Assembly: GCA_029550865.1 (NCBI GenBank)
Contig: JAKPGM010000073.1
Location: forward strand, 1-64,000
From: Bacteroidota bacterium
Lineage (GTDB): Bacteria; Bacteroidota; Bacteroidia; Bacteroidales; DTGW01
Direction of reading: 5' to 3'
DNA: 64,000 bases
Shown here in pieces: positions 10,230 to 19,538 of this stretch. Position 1 is the first letter of the stretch. Each line of letters starts with the position of its first letter. Position numbers and translations under genes: made by a program. The notes beneath the pieces were generated by a model. That model was not told the origin of the DNA and did not search any database. It saw only the letters and a list, made by a program, of their open reading frames with translations.

Positions 10230-12848
10230 TTAAAATTCAATACCAATAAGCAGTACATCGTCAATTTGCTTACGATTCCCTTTCCATTCTTCAAAATCCT
10301 GGACAAAAACTTCGTAACAAGCACTCATGGTATTATTTGCGTTGTCGAGGATAATTTGTCGGATACGAGCCGGCGAATATTTTTTATTTTCGGGTCCGCC
10401 CAGCTGATCGGGCAAGCCATCGGAGAAGAAGAAAATACGGTCGCCGCTGATGATATTGATGGTGTGATTTGTAAAGGGTTCTTCTGCTTTTTTTCCAATG
10501 GGTATACCGCCAATGGATTTACGATCTCCCTTGAATTCGCTAAGTTCTCCTTTACGGAGCAGATAAAGCGAACGGTGTGCTCCTGCATAGTGCAGCTCAT
10601 GTTTCTTGATGTTGATTTTGCAAAGGGCTATGTCCATGCCATCGCGTCCACTGGCGTCTTCTCGGTCTTGTTTGAGGGTAGTGCGCACGCCATAGTGGAG
10701 TAGGTCGCAAATTTCTCCGGCATTGAGTGCCTTATCGTTATCGACGATGTTGTTGAGCAAAAAGTAACCAATAAAAGATAGCATGGCGCCAGGAACTCCG
10801 TGGCCTGTACAATCGACGGCTGCAATATAGATGTCGTCGCCGTGATGGAAAAACCATGGAAAATCGCCGCTGACTACATCGCGAGGTTTATAGAAGATGA
10901 ACGATTTGGGAAAATATTCACGGATTAGCTTATTGTCGGGCAAAATCGATGATTGGATACGCTGGGCATAATTGATACTGTCTTCGATTTTTTTGTTTTT
11001 TTCTTGAATTTCCAATTCAATTCGTTTGGCTTCGGTGATATCGTGTCCTACAAAAAGAATGGTTTCCAACTCATTTTCATTGTATTCAGGTATTGCGTCG
11101 ATGCTCATGATACGTTCCAGCAGTTTTTCGCCCAGCTGGATGGTTATTTTTATTTCATGGTTGAGCTTTTCGGGTTTGGCTTTGATTTGTTTGATGGTAT
11201 TTTTGAAGTAGGTACGCATTTCTTCGGGCATCGTCAGTTCGTCGATGGTTTTGTTGATAATGTTTCGTGGATCGACGCCAAAATAGTCTTCTACCACAGG
11301 GTTGGCATAAAAGAAATGTCCCTGTAGGCTTACGCGCAGTATGAGGTCAAGCGAATTTTCGGATAGCGACTGCATTTTGCTACGCATGCGCTCTTCTTTT
11401 TCAGCACGCTTGCGTTCGGTGATATCCTGTGAATTAAGCAATATACCTCGAATAGCGGGGTCGTGTAATAGGTTTCGGCCGGTAGTCTCCAGGAATATTT
11501 TTTGACCGTCTTTTTTCATGTAGGTATACTGGATGGTAATCACCTCCAGCGGATTTTCAAACAGTCGTTTGAACATATTTCTAACTTCCATCTCGCCCTT
11601 TCGGGTAAGACGGTCGAAGTACTTGCCATGATCCATTTCCTCGGGCGAGTATCCCAGAATTTTTTTAACCGAAGGACTCTGATAAATGAGGTTGAGATAT
11701 TCGTCGTAAATCATGATAATTTCCGAAGAGTTTTCGAGCAATGAGTTTATGCGTTTCTGGGCATTTTCTACTTCCTGGATTTGTTTTTCGAGCTGTTCGT
11801 TGGAACGGCGGAGTTCTTCCTGGGTTGCCCGCATTTCCTCAGCGTTCTGTCGGAGTTGTTCTTCGTTTTCCTGAAGCTCTTCGGTCATTTTTTGCGACTC
11901 GCGCAATAGGCGTTCGGTACGCTCAGTTACTTTCAGGTTAAAGATGGTACGGGCAATGATTTCGCCCAGCTCGCGCATAAAAGTGATGGTAAGCTCGGGT
12001 ATCTCGTCCTGTAGCGAGGCAAACTCGAGTATGCCCTGGAGTTTTTCATCCGAAATCAGTGGGACAATGAGCAGGCTTTTGGGTTTTTTATCGCCCAAAA
12101 TGCCACTGGTAATGGTGACATAGTCGTCGGGTATTTCGGTGCGGTAAATAATATCCATTTCGAAGGCACATTCGCCAATGAGTCCTTCTCCAATGGAAAA
12201 TTCCTGTTTTAAATATTTTCTGCGGTTATAGGCATAGGTGGCAACATTAATAATCTTGTCCTTTTCGTCATCGTAGATGTAAAATGCCCCCTGGATGGCA
12301 TTGATGTATTGAATCAGTTTTACGATAACTTCATAGGCCAGCTCTTCAATCTTATTGTGTAGACGTAGTATGTTCGATATCTGATCTTTACCTTCGGCAA
12401 TCCAGTTTTGTTCAGCTTCCTTCTGATAGTTTTTCAGAAGGTTATTACGCATAATGAGCAGTGAATTACCCAGAATATCATCGGGGCTTACAACTTTGAA
12501 TTCGCTGTAATAATTTCCCTCCCCGATGGCTTTTGCAAATTGGGCGTTGATATCCATCTGCTCTTTCATCTGTTGCACAGTTTGCATCAGGCTGTTGTTG
12601 ACCTTTCGTTTTTGATTGAGCAGGGCGTATGTGCCAATAAAAACAAACAAGGGCAACACATCGATAAACCAAAGGGCAGGGGATTTGCTATGGATGAAAA
12701 TTATATTTTGCAGGCTAATGTTTGCTTTCCATTGGGTAAGTTCAATAATCCAGAATGCAAGCGGGAAAAAGAGGGTAACCACGCCGGCCAATATGGCCTG
12801 CGATTTTACCTGTGCTTTCGAGATATATTGAAAATTCTGACCGCCCAT
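10230..12848 (-). CDS. GAF/PAS sensor with C-terminal SpoIIE-type PP2C phosphatase
   Basis: TM N-terminus, GAF (IPIGEGLIGECAF-like), two PAS domains, SGDFPWF...AAVDCTGHGVPGAMLSFIG phosphatase motif. Confidence 0.88.
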   Translation of the reverse strand: MGGQNFQYISKAQVKSQAILAGVVTLFFPLAFWIIELTQWKANISLQNIIFIHSKSPALWFIDVLPLFVFIGTYALLNQKRKVNNSLMQTVQQMKEQMDINAQFAKAIGEGNYYSEFKVVSPDDILGNSLLIMRNNLLKNYQKEAEQNWIAEGKDQISNILRLHNKIEELAYEVIVKLIQYINAIQGAFYIYDDEKDKIINVATYAYNRRKYLKQEFSIGEGLIGECAFEMDIIYRTEIPDDYVTITSGILGDKKPKSLLIVPLISDEKLQGILEFASLQDEIPELTITFMRELGEIIARTIFNLKVTERTERLLRESQKMTEELQENEEQLRQNAEEMRATQEELRRSNEQLEKQIQEVENAQKRINSLLENSSEIIMIYDEYLNLIYQSPSVKKILGYSPEEMDHGKYFDRLTRKGEMEVRNMFKRLFENPLEVITIQYTYMKKDGQKIFLETTGRNLLHDPAIRGILLNSQDITERKRAEKEERMRSKMQSLSENSLDLILRVSLQGHFFYANPVVEDYFGVDPRNIINKTIDELTMPEEMRTYFKNTIKQIKAKPEKLNHEIKITIQLGEKLLERIMSIDAIPEYNENELETILFVGHDITEAKRIELEIQEKNKKIEDSINYAQRIQSSILPDNKLIREYFPKSFIFYKPRDVVSGDFPWFFHHGDDIYIAAVDCTGHGVPGAMLSFIGYFLLNNIVDNDKALNAGEICDLLHYGVRTTLKQDREDASGRDGMDIALCKINIKKHELHYAGAHRSLYLLRKGELSEFKGDRKSIGGIPIGKKAEEPFTNHTINIISGDRIFFFSDGLPDQLGGPENKKYSPARIRQIILDNANNTMSACYEVFVQDFEEWKGNRKQIDDVLLIGIEF

Positions 12849-12858
12849 TGAACAACGT

Positions 12859-13638
12859 TTATTGCTTTAACTTTAAAATAATTTTCCCTACCAGATTGGC
12901 AAGTTGTTCTAAAACCTGTTGCTGATTTTCATCAAAAGGAGTGAAAGCCGCTAATTCGACAGCCGCTACCACTTCCTCCTTGTTAAGTATAGGGAAAATA
13001 TATAGATATCGGGGCGAACCCTGTCCAAGACCGGATACCACCCGTAAGTAGTTTGCCGGTACCTGGTTTATCGCTATCGGTTTTTTATCTTTTATTACCT
13101 GTCCTACTATGCCCTCGCCTTCCACTACGGCTTCTATAGGTTCCGATGAGTAGTAGGCGTACTTGGCAGCGGGCATAAAGGTATTGGTAGTGGGATTTTT
13201 TACATAAAATATCCCCGTAACTATTTGACAGGTATTGGCAATGCCTGTCAGTATTTTCTCACAAAAGTCTTTGATTGATAAATTTTGGGGACTGGGTGGG
13301 AAGATGGCCTGGGCTATTTCTCCGGGATTAAACGTATTGACTTCGGTAACTTCCTCTTCCTGCTGAGGGGTTTTAAGCCGATTCACTTCCTCAGTAAGTT
13401 GTTCAATGAGTTTGTCTTTATCGGAAAGGTTTTGCAATAGATGAAAAAGTAGGTAGAACATGAAAAAGTTAATCGCCAGGTTGATAATAACAACGAAAAT
13501 GGTGCCCACCGTAATAGCATTGGTTGAAAAAAGACTGATGAGCACATTGGCAAGGAAAAAAGAGGCAAGGATGACTATTCCCAGTGCTATATAAAGGATA
13601 TATTTGTAAGAAGTATATTGCATATTTTTTTCTGCCAT
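12859..13638 (-). CDS. membrane-anchored GAF-domain protein
   Basis: Two TM helices then GAF domain (VVEGEGIVGQVIKDKKPIAINQVPANYLRVVSGLG). Confidence 0.8.
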   Translation of the reverse strand: MAEKNMQYTSYKYILYIALGIVILASFFLANVLISLFSTNAITVGTIFVVIINLAINFFMFYLLFHLLQNLSDKDKLIEQLTEEVNRLKTPQQEEEVTEVNTFNPGEIAQAIFPPSPQNLSIKDFCEKILTGIANTCQIVTGIFYVKNPTTNTFMPAAKYAYYSSEPIEAVVEGEGIVGQVIKDKKPIAINQVPANYLRVVSGLGQGSPRYLYIFPILNKEEVVAAVELAAFTPFDENQQQVLEQLANLVGKIILKLKQ

Positions 13639-13663
13639 TCAAATGATTACAAATCTATGTTAT

Positions 13664-14242
13664 TCATTTCAAATTTATAAGAAAATTAGTGATTTTTTCG
13701 ATAGTCCAAACATTATGTTTAGGAAAAAGGTTAATAGCGGCATCCGTCATGGTTGGCATTTCGCATTGATTGGGGTCTTGAACAATAGTAAATCCTCCCA
13801 TTTCGGCGATAACCTTAAGACCGTAGGCGCCATCTTTGTTGGCACCAGAAAGGATTATTCCTATCAGTTTGTTTTGAAAGGCGTGTGCTGCTGTTATAAA
13901 CGAAAGGTCGATGCTGGGACGTGAATGATTTACTGTTTCTTCAGTCGAAAGAGCAAAGCGATTGCCCAGTTCAATATACATGTGGTAATTGGCAGGAGCC
14001 AGGTAAACCTTGCCCGGTTTAATGGCATCCTTATCAAATGGCTCGATGACGGGCAATTTTGATTTGAGTGAGAGTGCCTCGACAAACCCCGATCGTACAT
14101 GTTTGAGTCGGTGCAAGCACAACAGCAATGGCAGTGGAAAATCCGCAGGAAGGGATTGTAAAATATTAGTAACCACCTGAAAGCTTCCCGCCGATCCTCC
14201 TATGATTACCGCTTTGTATCCTATGTTTTCAGTTTTTGCCAT
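13664..14242 (-). CDS. stand-alone CheB methylesterase domain protein (ORF track start 14260)
   Basis: IIGGSAGS, CLHRLKHVRSGF, LSGANKDGAYGLK consistent with the CheB Ser-His-Asp triad; no receiver domain. Confidence 0.85.
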   Translation of the reverse strand: MAKTENIGYKAVIIGGSAGSFQVVTNILQSLPADFPLPLLLCLHRLKHVRSGFVEALSLKSKLPVIEPFDKDAIKPGKVYLAPANYHMYIELGNRFALSTEETVNHSRPSIDLSFITAAHAFQNKLIGIILSGANKDGAYGLKVIAEMGGFTIVQDPNQCEMPTMTDAAINLFPKHNVWTIEKITNFLINLK

Positions 14243-15059
14243 AAATCCTTTCACTTTCATTGATTACCCTGTACAGCTGCTGGCTGATAATACCCAGTTG
14301 TTCGCGTATTCCAATGGCTAAACATCCATTTTTACTTAGTTTTTCGTAAAATGTTTTCAAAACCTTGTCCTGTAAGGTTTGGGTGTAATATAGCATCTGA
14401 TTTCGAAAGATAATGAGCTGGATATTATTGGGCAAGAAACTAAAAGTATCGTCTTTTTTAAGAAAATGAACATGTTGTATAAGTGAGGTGTCGCGTATTG
14501 CAGCATCTTCCTTCAGTTGACAATATTTGCTAAACTCATATTTACCCTGATAACGAAGGTAATTATCGGCACTTACTTCGTATTTGTAGGTAGCAAAATT
14601 TCCATTTTTGATGTTTTTTTCGAAATGGGGACTTGCGGTACCCGCATACACTTCGGTAAAATAGGTCCATCCATTTTCGGCAAGCAGAATACACAGGCTG
14701 TACAATTCATCGCCCGAAACGCAATGGGGCAATGCTATTCGAACAGTTTTATTTTCATTGATAAGGCGTGGAAGGACAAAGTCGCGTAAATATCGCCAGA
14801 AAGAAGGGTCGCGGAACATTTCTGTAGATTCTACCAACATCTCCCGTAAAAACAGATGAATAAATTCATCATCGCGTGAAATATGGTTGATAAGACTTTC
14901 GGCGGTGGGATAACGGTGGGCCGACATAAAACTTTCTAAGCGACGTTTAAGAAATACAAGGGTGTATTCGTTGAAATCGATATCGAATCTTTCCTTGATA
15001 GCTTTCAAAATACTACGGAACTCGGTTATGGTAATGCTTGTGTATTGCAGCAAATCCAT
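14229..15059 (-). CDS. CheR-like protein with degenerate methyltransferase motifs
   Basis: CheR N-domain and TEMFRDPSFWRYLRDFVLPRL; SAM motif reads ALPHCVSGDELYSL, later motif LIIFRNQMLYY. Confidence 0.8.
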   Translation of the reverse strand: MDLLQYTSITITEFRSILKAIKERFDIDFNEYTLVFLKRRLESFMSAHRYPTAESLINHISRDDEFIHLFLREMLVESTEMFRDPSFWRYLRDFVLPRLINENKTVRIALPHCVSGDELYSLCILLAENGWTYFTEVYAGTASPHFEKNIKNGNFATYKYEVSADNYLRYQGKYEFSKYCQLKEDAAIRDTSLIQHVHFLKKDDTFSFLPNNIQLIIFRNQMLYYTQTLQDKVLKTFYEKLSKNGCLAIGIREQLGIISQQLYRVINESERIYGKN

Positions 15060-15064
15060 AGTCG

Positions 15065-17734
15065 CTATTTTTCAGATTTTCTTTCTTTTTTTAGTCGCTC
15101 AATTTCTTTGTTGGCTTCTTCAAGTAGCTGGTATTTCAGTTTACGCTCGGTGACGTCCTGGGCCAGGAGTACAATTTTTTCCAGCTGATTTTTATCGTTC
15201 ATTTGGGGTACCATAGAGGTCATAATCCAAAGGGTGTCGCCGGTGGGTCGTGTACGCTTTAATACTCCCGAAAATGGTTTACCTTTTAGAACCTCTTTCC
15301 AGATTACCTCAAATTGTTCTTTTTCATCGGGTCGCAGATATTCGGTATAGTCTTTTTCAAGCAATTCTTCGGGTAAGAGTCCAACTGCCTGGCAATAATT
15401 GGCGTTGACCGATAGGTATTTTCCCTCGGGGGAGAATTCGCAACGCATAAAGGCAGTGTCGACAAGGCTAAGATACTGATTAAGTTGTTGTTGTAGTCGG
15501 TTGTTCTCGGAATTGCGAATCTCGAGCATCTTATCAACTTCGGCTTTTTCGGTAATGTCGATAAATTGTAAAAGGACTTTTATCATATTGGCCGACTTAT
15601 CGAATACAGGGGCAAAAATTTGACGGACTTTCAGCTCGGTGCCGTTTGCAATACGAATGTTGGAATCGATGGTTTTAATTTTACCCAGCGGTAGCTGTTC
15701 CCATAGAAGGTCAAAGGTTTCTTTGGACATGTTAACAAAGTCGAGGATAGGACGGCCGATAAGGTCATCGGGTTTAGCTTGCAGGAAAGCAGCAACTCGA
15801 TTATTTATTTCCATGATTTTGCCGGTAGCATCGAGTATAAGGATCATGGATGATAAATGGATGGCATTGAGAAAGCCCTGTAGTTCAGCTTCGCGTCGGG
15901 TAAAGTCTTCCTGAGTAGTGCGAAGTTCTTCCATGTTCTGGCGCATTTCTTCTTCCTGCTCGGCCATTTCTTCAGCCTGACGTTGTGATTTTTCAAGCAA
16001 CCTGGCGGTTTGTAGGTTGATTTTTACGCTGGTAATCGTCGATGCAATGGTAGCCCCAATTTTTTCAACGAATTCAATTTCGTGGGGTTCAAACTTATTG
16101 AATGAGGCCAGTTCTACTACCCCCAGAACGCTGTCTTCGGTTTTGAGTGGTACAATAAGTATGCAGGCTGGTGGGGCATCGCCCAAACCCGAAGTGATGG
16201 TCAGGTAATTTTCGGGGATGTCGGTAATAAAAATTTTTTCCTTTTCGAGAACGGCCGTGCCAATAAGGCCTTCGCCAATAGGAATCTGTTGTTTGATGTA
16301 TTTTTTGCGATCGTATGCGTAGGCCGAATAAAGCTCGAGGAAGCGATTGTCTTTGTCTTCGTCGTTGATGAAGTAAAGGGCGCCCTGAATGGCTTGCAAG
16401 TATTTAACCAGGTTTTGTATAATTTGGTCGGCCAGTACATTCAGATCGTTGTTGTGCATGCGGAGTATTTCGCCGAAACGTGCCAGCCCCTCATTGGTCC
16501 ATATTCGCTTTTTCTCTTCATTTTTGTATTTGGTGTCCTCCATTTCGGCTTTCTGAAGACTTTTTTGCATATCAATGAGCGCATTGCCAAGGATGTCGTC
16601 TTCACTGAGTGGTTGATAATGTGAGGATAGCTTGTTGTGTCCGATATCAGTAGCAAAACGAGCTTTTTCTTTTAATCCATCTACCAGCCTGTTGAGGTAG
16701 CCTGCCATTTGGGCTATTTCGTCGTTTCGCTTGAACTCGAGTTTTTCAGGTAATTTTCCCCTTACCATCTGCGACAAAAAGTCCGAAAGAATGGCTAATG
16801 GTCGGTGAATATGTTTGTTAATATGATAATACAGCAGCAAAAGATATATTAAAGTTACCAAAAACAAAGCCAGTAACCATAGGTATCCTTGATGAACCGC
16901 TTTTTTAAGTTCAGAATCGATAAGCGATCGAAGCTCCTCATTCGAAAGCGCAATGGCTGTGAGCGAACTTTTCATTTTCCCCATAAGTCCGTCCTGGGGA
17001 GTAAAACCAATGGCACGATCAAAATCGTATAGAGAAAAAATTAATTGATGAAATTTTTGTAAATCACTCAGAAAGGCAATTTTGTCGGTTTTGATAGATA
17101 AAATGGCATTGGTTTCAGTCTCTTCAAAGAGAATTTTTATTTTGTTAAGTGTTGCAACATCTCTATTCAGAAGATATTGATCTTTTAGCAATAGGATTTC
17201 GTCTATCTGTCGAAGCAAAGTCTGACTTTTTTCATTCCTTGCTGCAACTTTCAATTTATCGGCAAGAATGGATATCTGCCCATTTACTCCATAATTGTCA
17301 TATCCCTTCTGATTTACCAGTTCCAGATATTTCGCAAGATTTTGCCTGTAGTCTCGCCATATTCGGCCTATTTCATAAGTTTTTAAGCGAATGTCCTTGT
17401 TGTGATGAAGGTAATAACTGTTTCCAATTGCTGTTACTTCGTTCGAATAGCTATCGATGTATTTGCTAATCTTATCCGCAATCGTACTTTTTTGGGATTG
17501 GAAGAAATTTATATCGTAAGGAAGGCGGGCAAAAAGGACTTTTTGCAAACTATCGAGGGTGTTTATTTGCTCGGATAGGGCTATTGTTTTCCCCGAAAGC
17601 TCGTTATACGCTTTAATTTTTTTTAGTTGATTTACTGCTGTGGCCATGAAGGCAAGCAGTAGGATGCCCATGGTGAAAATGATAACAGTAAATCGTTGCT
17701 TAAGCGTAAAATCATTAGACCTCATTAGCGGCAT
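15065..17734 (-). CDS. transmembrane HAMP/GAF/PAS sensor protein
   Basis: Two TM segments, HAMP-like region, GAF (IPIGEGLIGTAVLEKEKIFITDIPENYLTITSGLG), two PAS, coiled coil C-terminus, no kinase domain seen. Confidence 0.85.
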   Translation of the reverse strand: MPLMRSNDFTLKQRFTVIIFTMGILLLAFMATAVNQLKKIKAYNELSGKTIALSEQINTLDSLQKVLFARLPYDINFFQSQKSTIADKISKYIDSYSNEVTAIGNSYYLHHNKDIRLKTYEIGRIWRDYRQNLAKYLELVNQKGYDNYGVNGQISILADKLKVAARNEKSQTLLRQIDEILLLKDQYLLNRDVATLNKIKILFEETETNAILSIKTDKIAFLSDLQKFHQLIFSLYDFDRAIGFTPQDGLMGKMKSSLTAIALSNEELRSLIDSELKKAVHQGYLWLLALFLVTLIYLLLLYYHINKHIHRPLAILSDFLSQMVRGKLPEKLEFKRNDEIAQMAGYLNRLVDGLKEKARFATDIGHNKLSSHYQPLSEDDILGNALIDMQKSLQKAEMEDTKYKNEEKKRIWTNEGLARFGEILRMHNNDLNVLADQIIQNLVKYLQAIQGALYFINDEDKDNRFLELYSAYAYDRKKYIKQQIPIGEGLIGTAVLEKEKIFITDIPENYLTITSGLGDAPPACILIVPLKTEDSVLGVVELASFNKFEPHEIEFVEKIGATIASTITSVKINLQTARLLEKSQRQAEEMAEQEEEMRQNMEELRTTQEDFTRREAELQGFLNAIHLSSMILILDATGKIMEINNRVAAFLQAKPDDLIGRPILDFVNMSKETFDLLWEQLPLGKIKTIDSNIRIANGTELKVRQIFAPVFDKSANMIKVLLQFIDITEKAEVDKMLEIRNSENNRLQQQLNQYLSLVDTAFMRCEFSPEGKYLSVNANYCQAVGLLPEELLEKDYTEYLRPDEKEQFEVIWKEVLKGKPFSGVLKRTRPTGDTLWIMTSMVPQMNDKNQLEKIVLLAQDVTERKLKYQLLEEANKEIERLKKERKSEK

Positions 17735-17750
17735 ATTTTTAAGAATTATG

Positions 17751-18596
17751 CTACGTTGTCTTTTTTACGTAAAATTGTTCCTTTTTTTCAAAAAAAGAGG
17801 AATAGGGTCCCAAAATGGTTTCGTGCATACCAAGTATAAGATAGCCTCCTGGATAAAGGCTTTCATGAAAAAGTTGAAATACGCGATTCTGTAAGTTGTA
17901 ATTGAAATATATGATTACATTTCTGCACATGATAATGTCAAATTTACAGGGGAAAATATTATCGTCCTGTACCAAATCGTGTTTTTTGAAAACGGCCTTT
18001 TCTGTCAAAAATTTGTTCATCGTTATCAGGTCCTTGTTTTTGTCGATTTCGAAATATTTCGAATAGGGGACGTCGTAAAATATTTCGTAATTATAAGGAT
18101 TTTCTTTGATAACTTTATCAAAATTATCGAGATAACCGATGTTGAAGCGGTATTTGTAAACTCCCTTACGGGCGACTTCGAGGACATCGCTATTGAGATC
18201 GGTGCCGAACACTCTTGCTTTATCGAGCATTCCTACCTCATTTAATAAAATTAACATCGAATACACCTCCTGACCAGTAGAGCAGCCTGCATGCCAGATA
18301 TTGATAACTTTATGTTCTTTAAAATAAGGAAGAATACGATATCGAATGGCTTGCCACACCGCAGGGTCGCGAAATAATTCGGTTGTATTTACCGTGATTT
18401 CTTTAACAATTTTTTCGGCAAACTGACCATTTTTACGAATTTCGGCCACTAGCGTTTTTAAATCCATTTTGTTATCCATCAATACTTTTGCCAATCGCCG
18501 ACGCAACGATTTTTCAGAGTAGTTGCTAAAATCGTATCCAGATGCCTGCTTTATTGCCGTTGTGAATAGCTGTATGTCGAGTTCTTCTGCTGTCAT
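17751..18596 (-). CDS. CheR-type protein-glutamate methyltransferase
   Basis: NTTELFRDPAVW, HAGCSTGQEVYS, FDIIMCRNVIIYFN motifs. Confidence 0.9.
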   Translation of the reverse strand: MTAEELDIQLFTTAIKQASGYDFSNYSEKSLRRRLAKVLMDNKMDLKTLVAEIRKNGQFAEKIVKEITVNTTELFRDPAVWQAIRYRILPYFKEHKVINIWHAGCSTGQEVYSMLILLNEVGMLDKARVFGTDLNSDVLEVARKGVYKYRFNIGYLDNFDKVIKENPYNYEIFYDVPYSKYFEIDKNKDLITMNKFLTEKAVFKKHDLVQDDNIFPCKFDIIMCRNVIIYFNYNLQNRVFQLFHESLYPGGYLILGMHETILGPYSSFFEKKEQFYVKKTT

Positions 18597-18799
18597 TCCT
18601 AAATAATACCAGATATTTTCCCGCCTCTTTCTTTCAATTTAAGAATCGTACTAAGTTAAGCATTATTCTGAAATTAACAATCCTGCCTGGTGGTTGGAAA
18701 TATTTCTTTTAAGCAAGTTGTTAATTGTCTAATAATCAATTTTTTGCACTTTTTCTCAATAATCCCTCACGCCGTTTATAGCACTCTCTCTTTTGTCAT

Positions 18800-18855
18800 C
18801 CTCACCCTGGCCAGTCGGCTACCCCGCTGCTTTGCATGGAGGGAAGGGGGTGAGG
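18800..18855. repeat. diverged copy of C/G-rich hairpin repeat (CCTCACCC...GGGGGTGAGG)
   Basis: Outer arms CCTCACCC and GGGGGTGAGG as in the 21.5-22.1 kb array. Confidence 0.5.
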
Positions 18856-18911
18856 TTGAAAAGGAGAAGAAGGAGGGCGAGTTAGTGTAGTGCTAAATAG
18901 ATCATAATTTA

Positions 18912-18995
18912 AAACCGCAAAGGACGCTAAGTTTACGCTATGACCGCAAAGAAAAATATCTGCGAACTTTGCGACTACTTCGCGGTCCTGGCGAT
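18912..18995. repeat. intergenic 'ACCGCAAAGGACGC...CTTTGCG...GCGGTCC' inverted-repeat-type element
   Basis: CGCAAAG/CTTTGCG arms within a region of repeated GCAAAG/GGACGC words. Confidence 0.5.
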
Positions 18996-19017
18996 TAAAT
19001 ATTTTTAAAATTATTCT

Positions 19018-19162
19018 GGCTGAAACGAGCATGTATGGCAGAATTCACAAACGAGGATGAAAATATTTATCTGTTTCGTACTTGCCTATGTGTAGAAAGT
19101 TTATCACATGCGAGTTCCATCCTGCCGATTTAAAAAAAGTTTAAAATTATTTTTGGATAAAA
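19018..19162 (+). repeat. dispersed GGATGAAA-bounded element, copy A
   Basis: GGCTGAAACGAGCATGTAT...CACATGCGAGTTCCATCC, ending GGATAAAA at 19155. Confidence 0.85.
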
Positions 19163-19281
19163 CCTTCATTATTGTGCTCAAGCACAAACACACAATGAAT
19201 AAAATGGGGAATATTATCCATACAACGAAATGGAAAAACGGTTTAAATAATTAATATTCAACATATTAAATAATTTTATTC

Positions 19282-19388
19282 GGATGAAAATATTTATCAG
19301 TTTCATGCTTGCCTATGTGTAGAAAGTTCATCACATGCGAGTTCCATCCTGCCGATTTAAAAAAGTTTAAAATTATTTTTGGATAAAA
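19282..19388 (+). repeat. dispersed element, copy B (internally deleted)
   Basis: Starts CGGATGAAAATATTTATCAG; right half and tail match copy A; left about 37 bp missing. Confidence 0.85.
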
Positions 19389-19538
19389 TAAGTACTTAGG
19401 AATCAGCCTAATTTATTTATAAAAGGTTGTCAAAACATGGAAATATTGGCATAGAATCATCAGTTCAGGGCTACTTTAGCTTGTTTTTTTTTTTAAGCAA
19501 AAAACGTATTTTTGTTTCATAATTTAAAACAAAAAAAG

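Noticed and set aside
13664-18596. A chemotaxis operon
   Set aside because: CheR and CheB are present but CheA, CheW, CheY and MCP signalling domains are not visible; treated instead as a non-chemotactic module.
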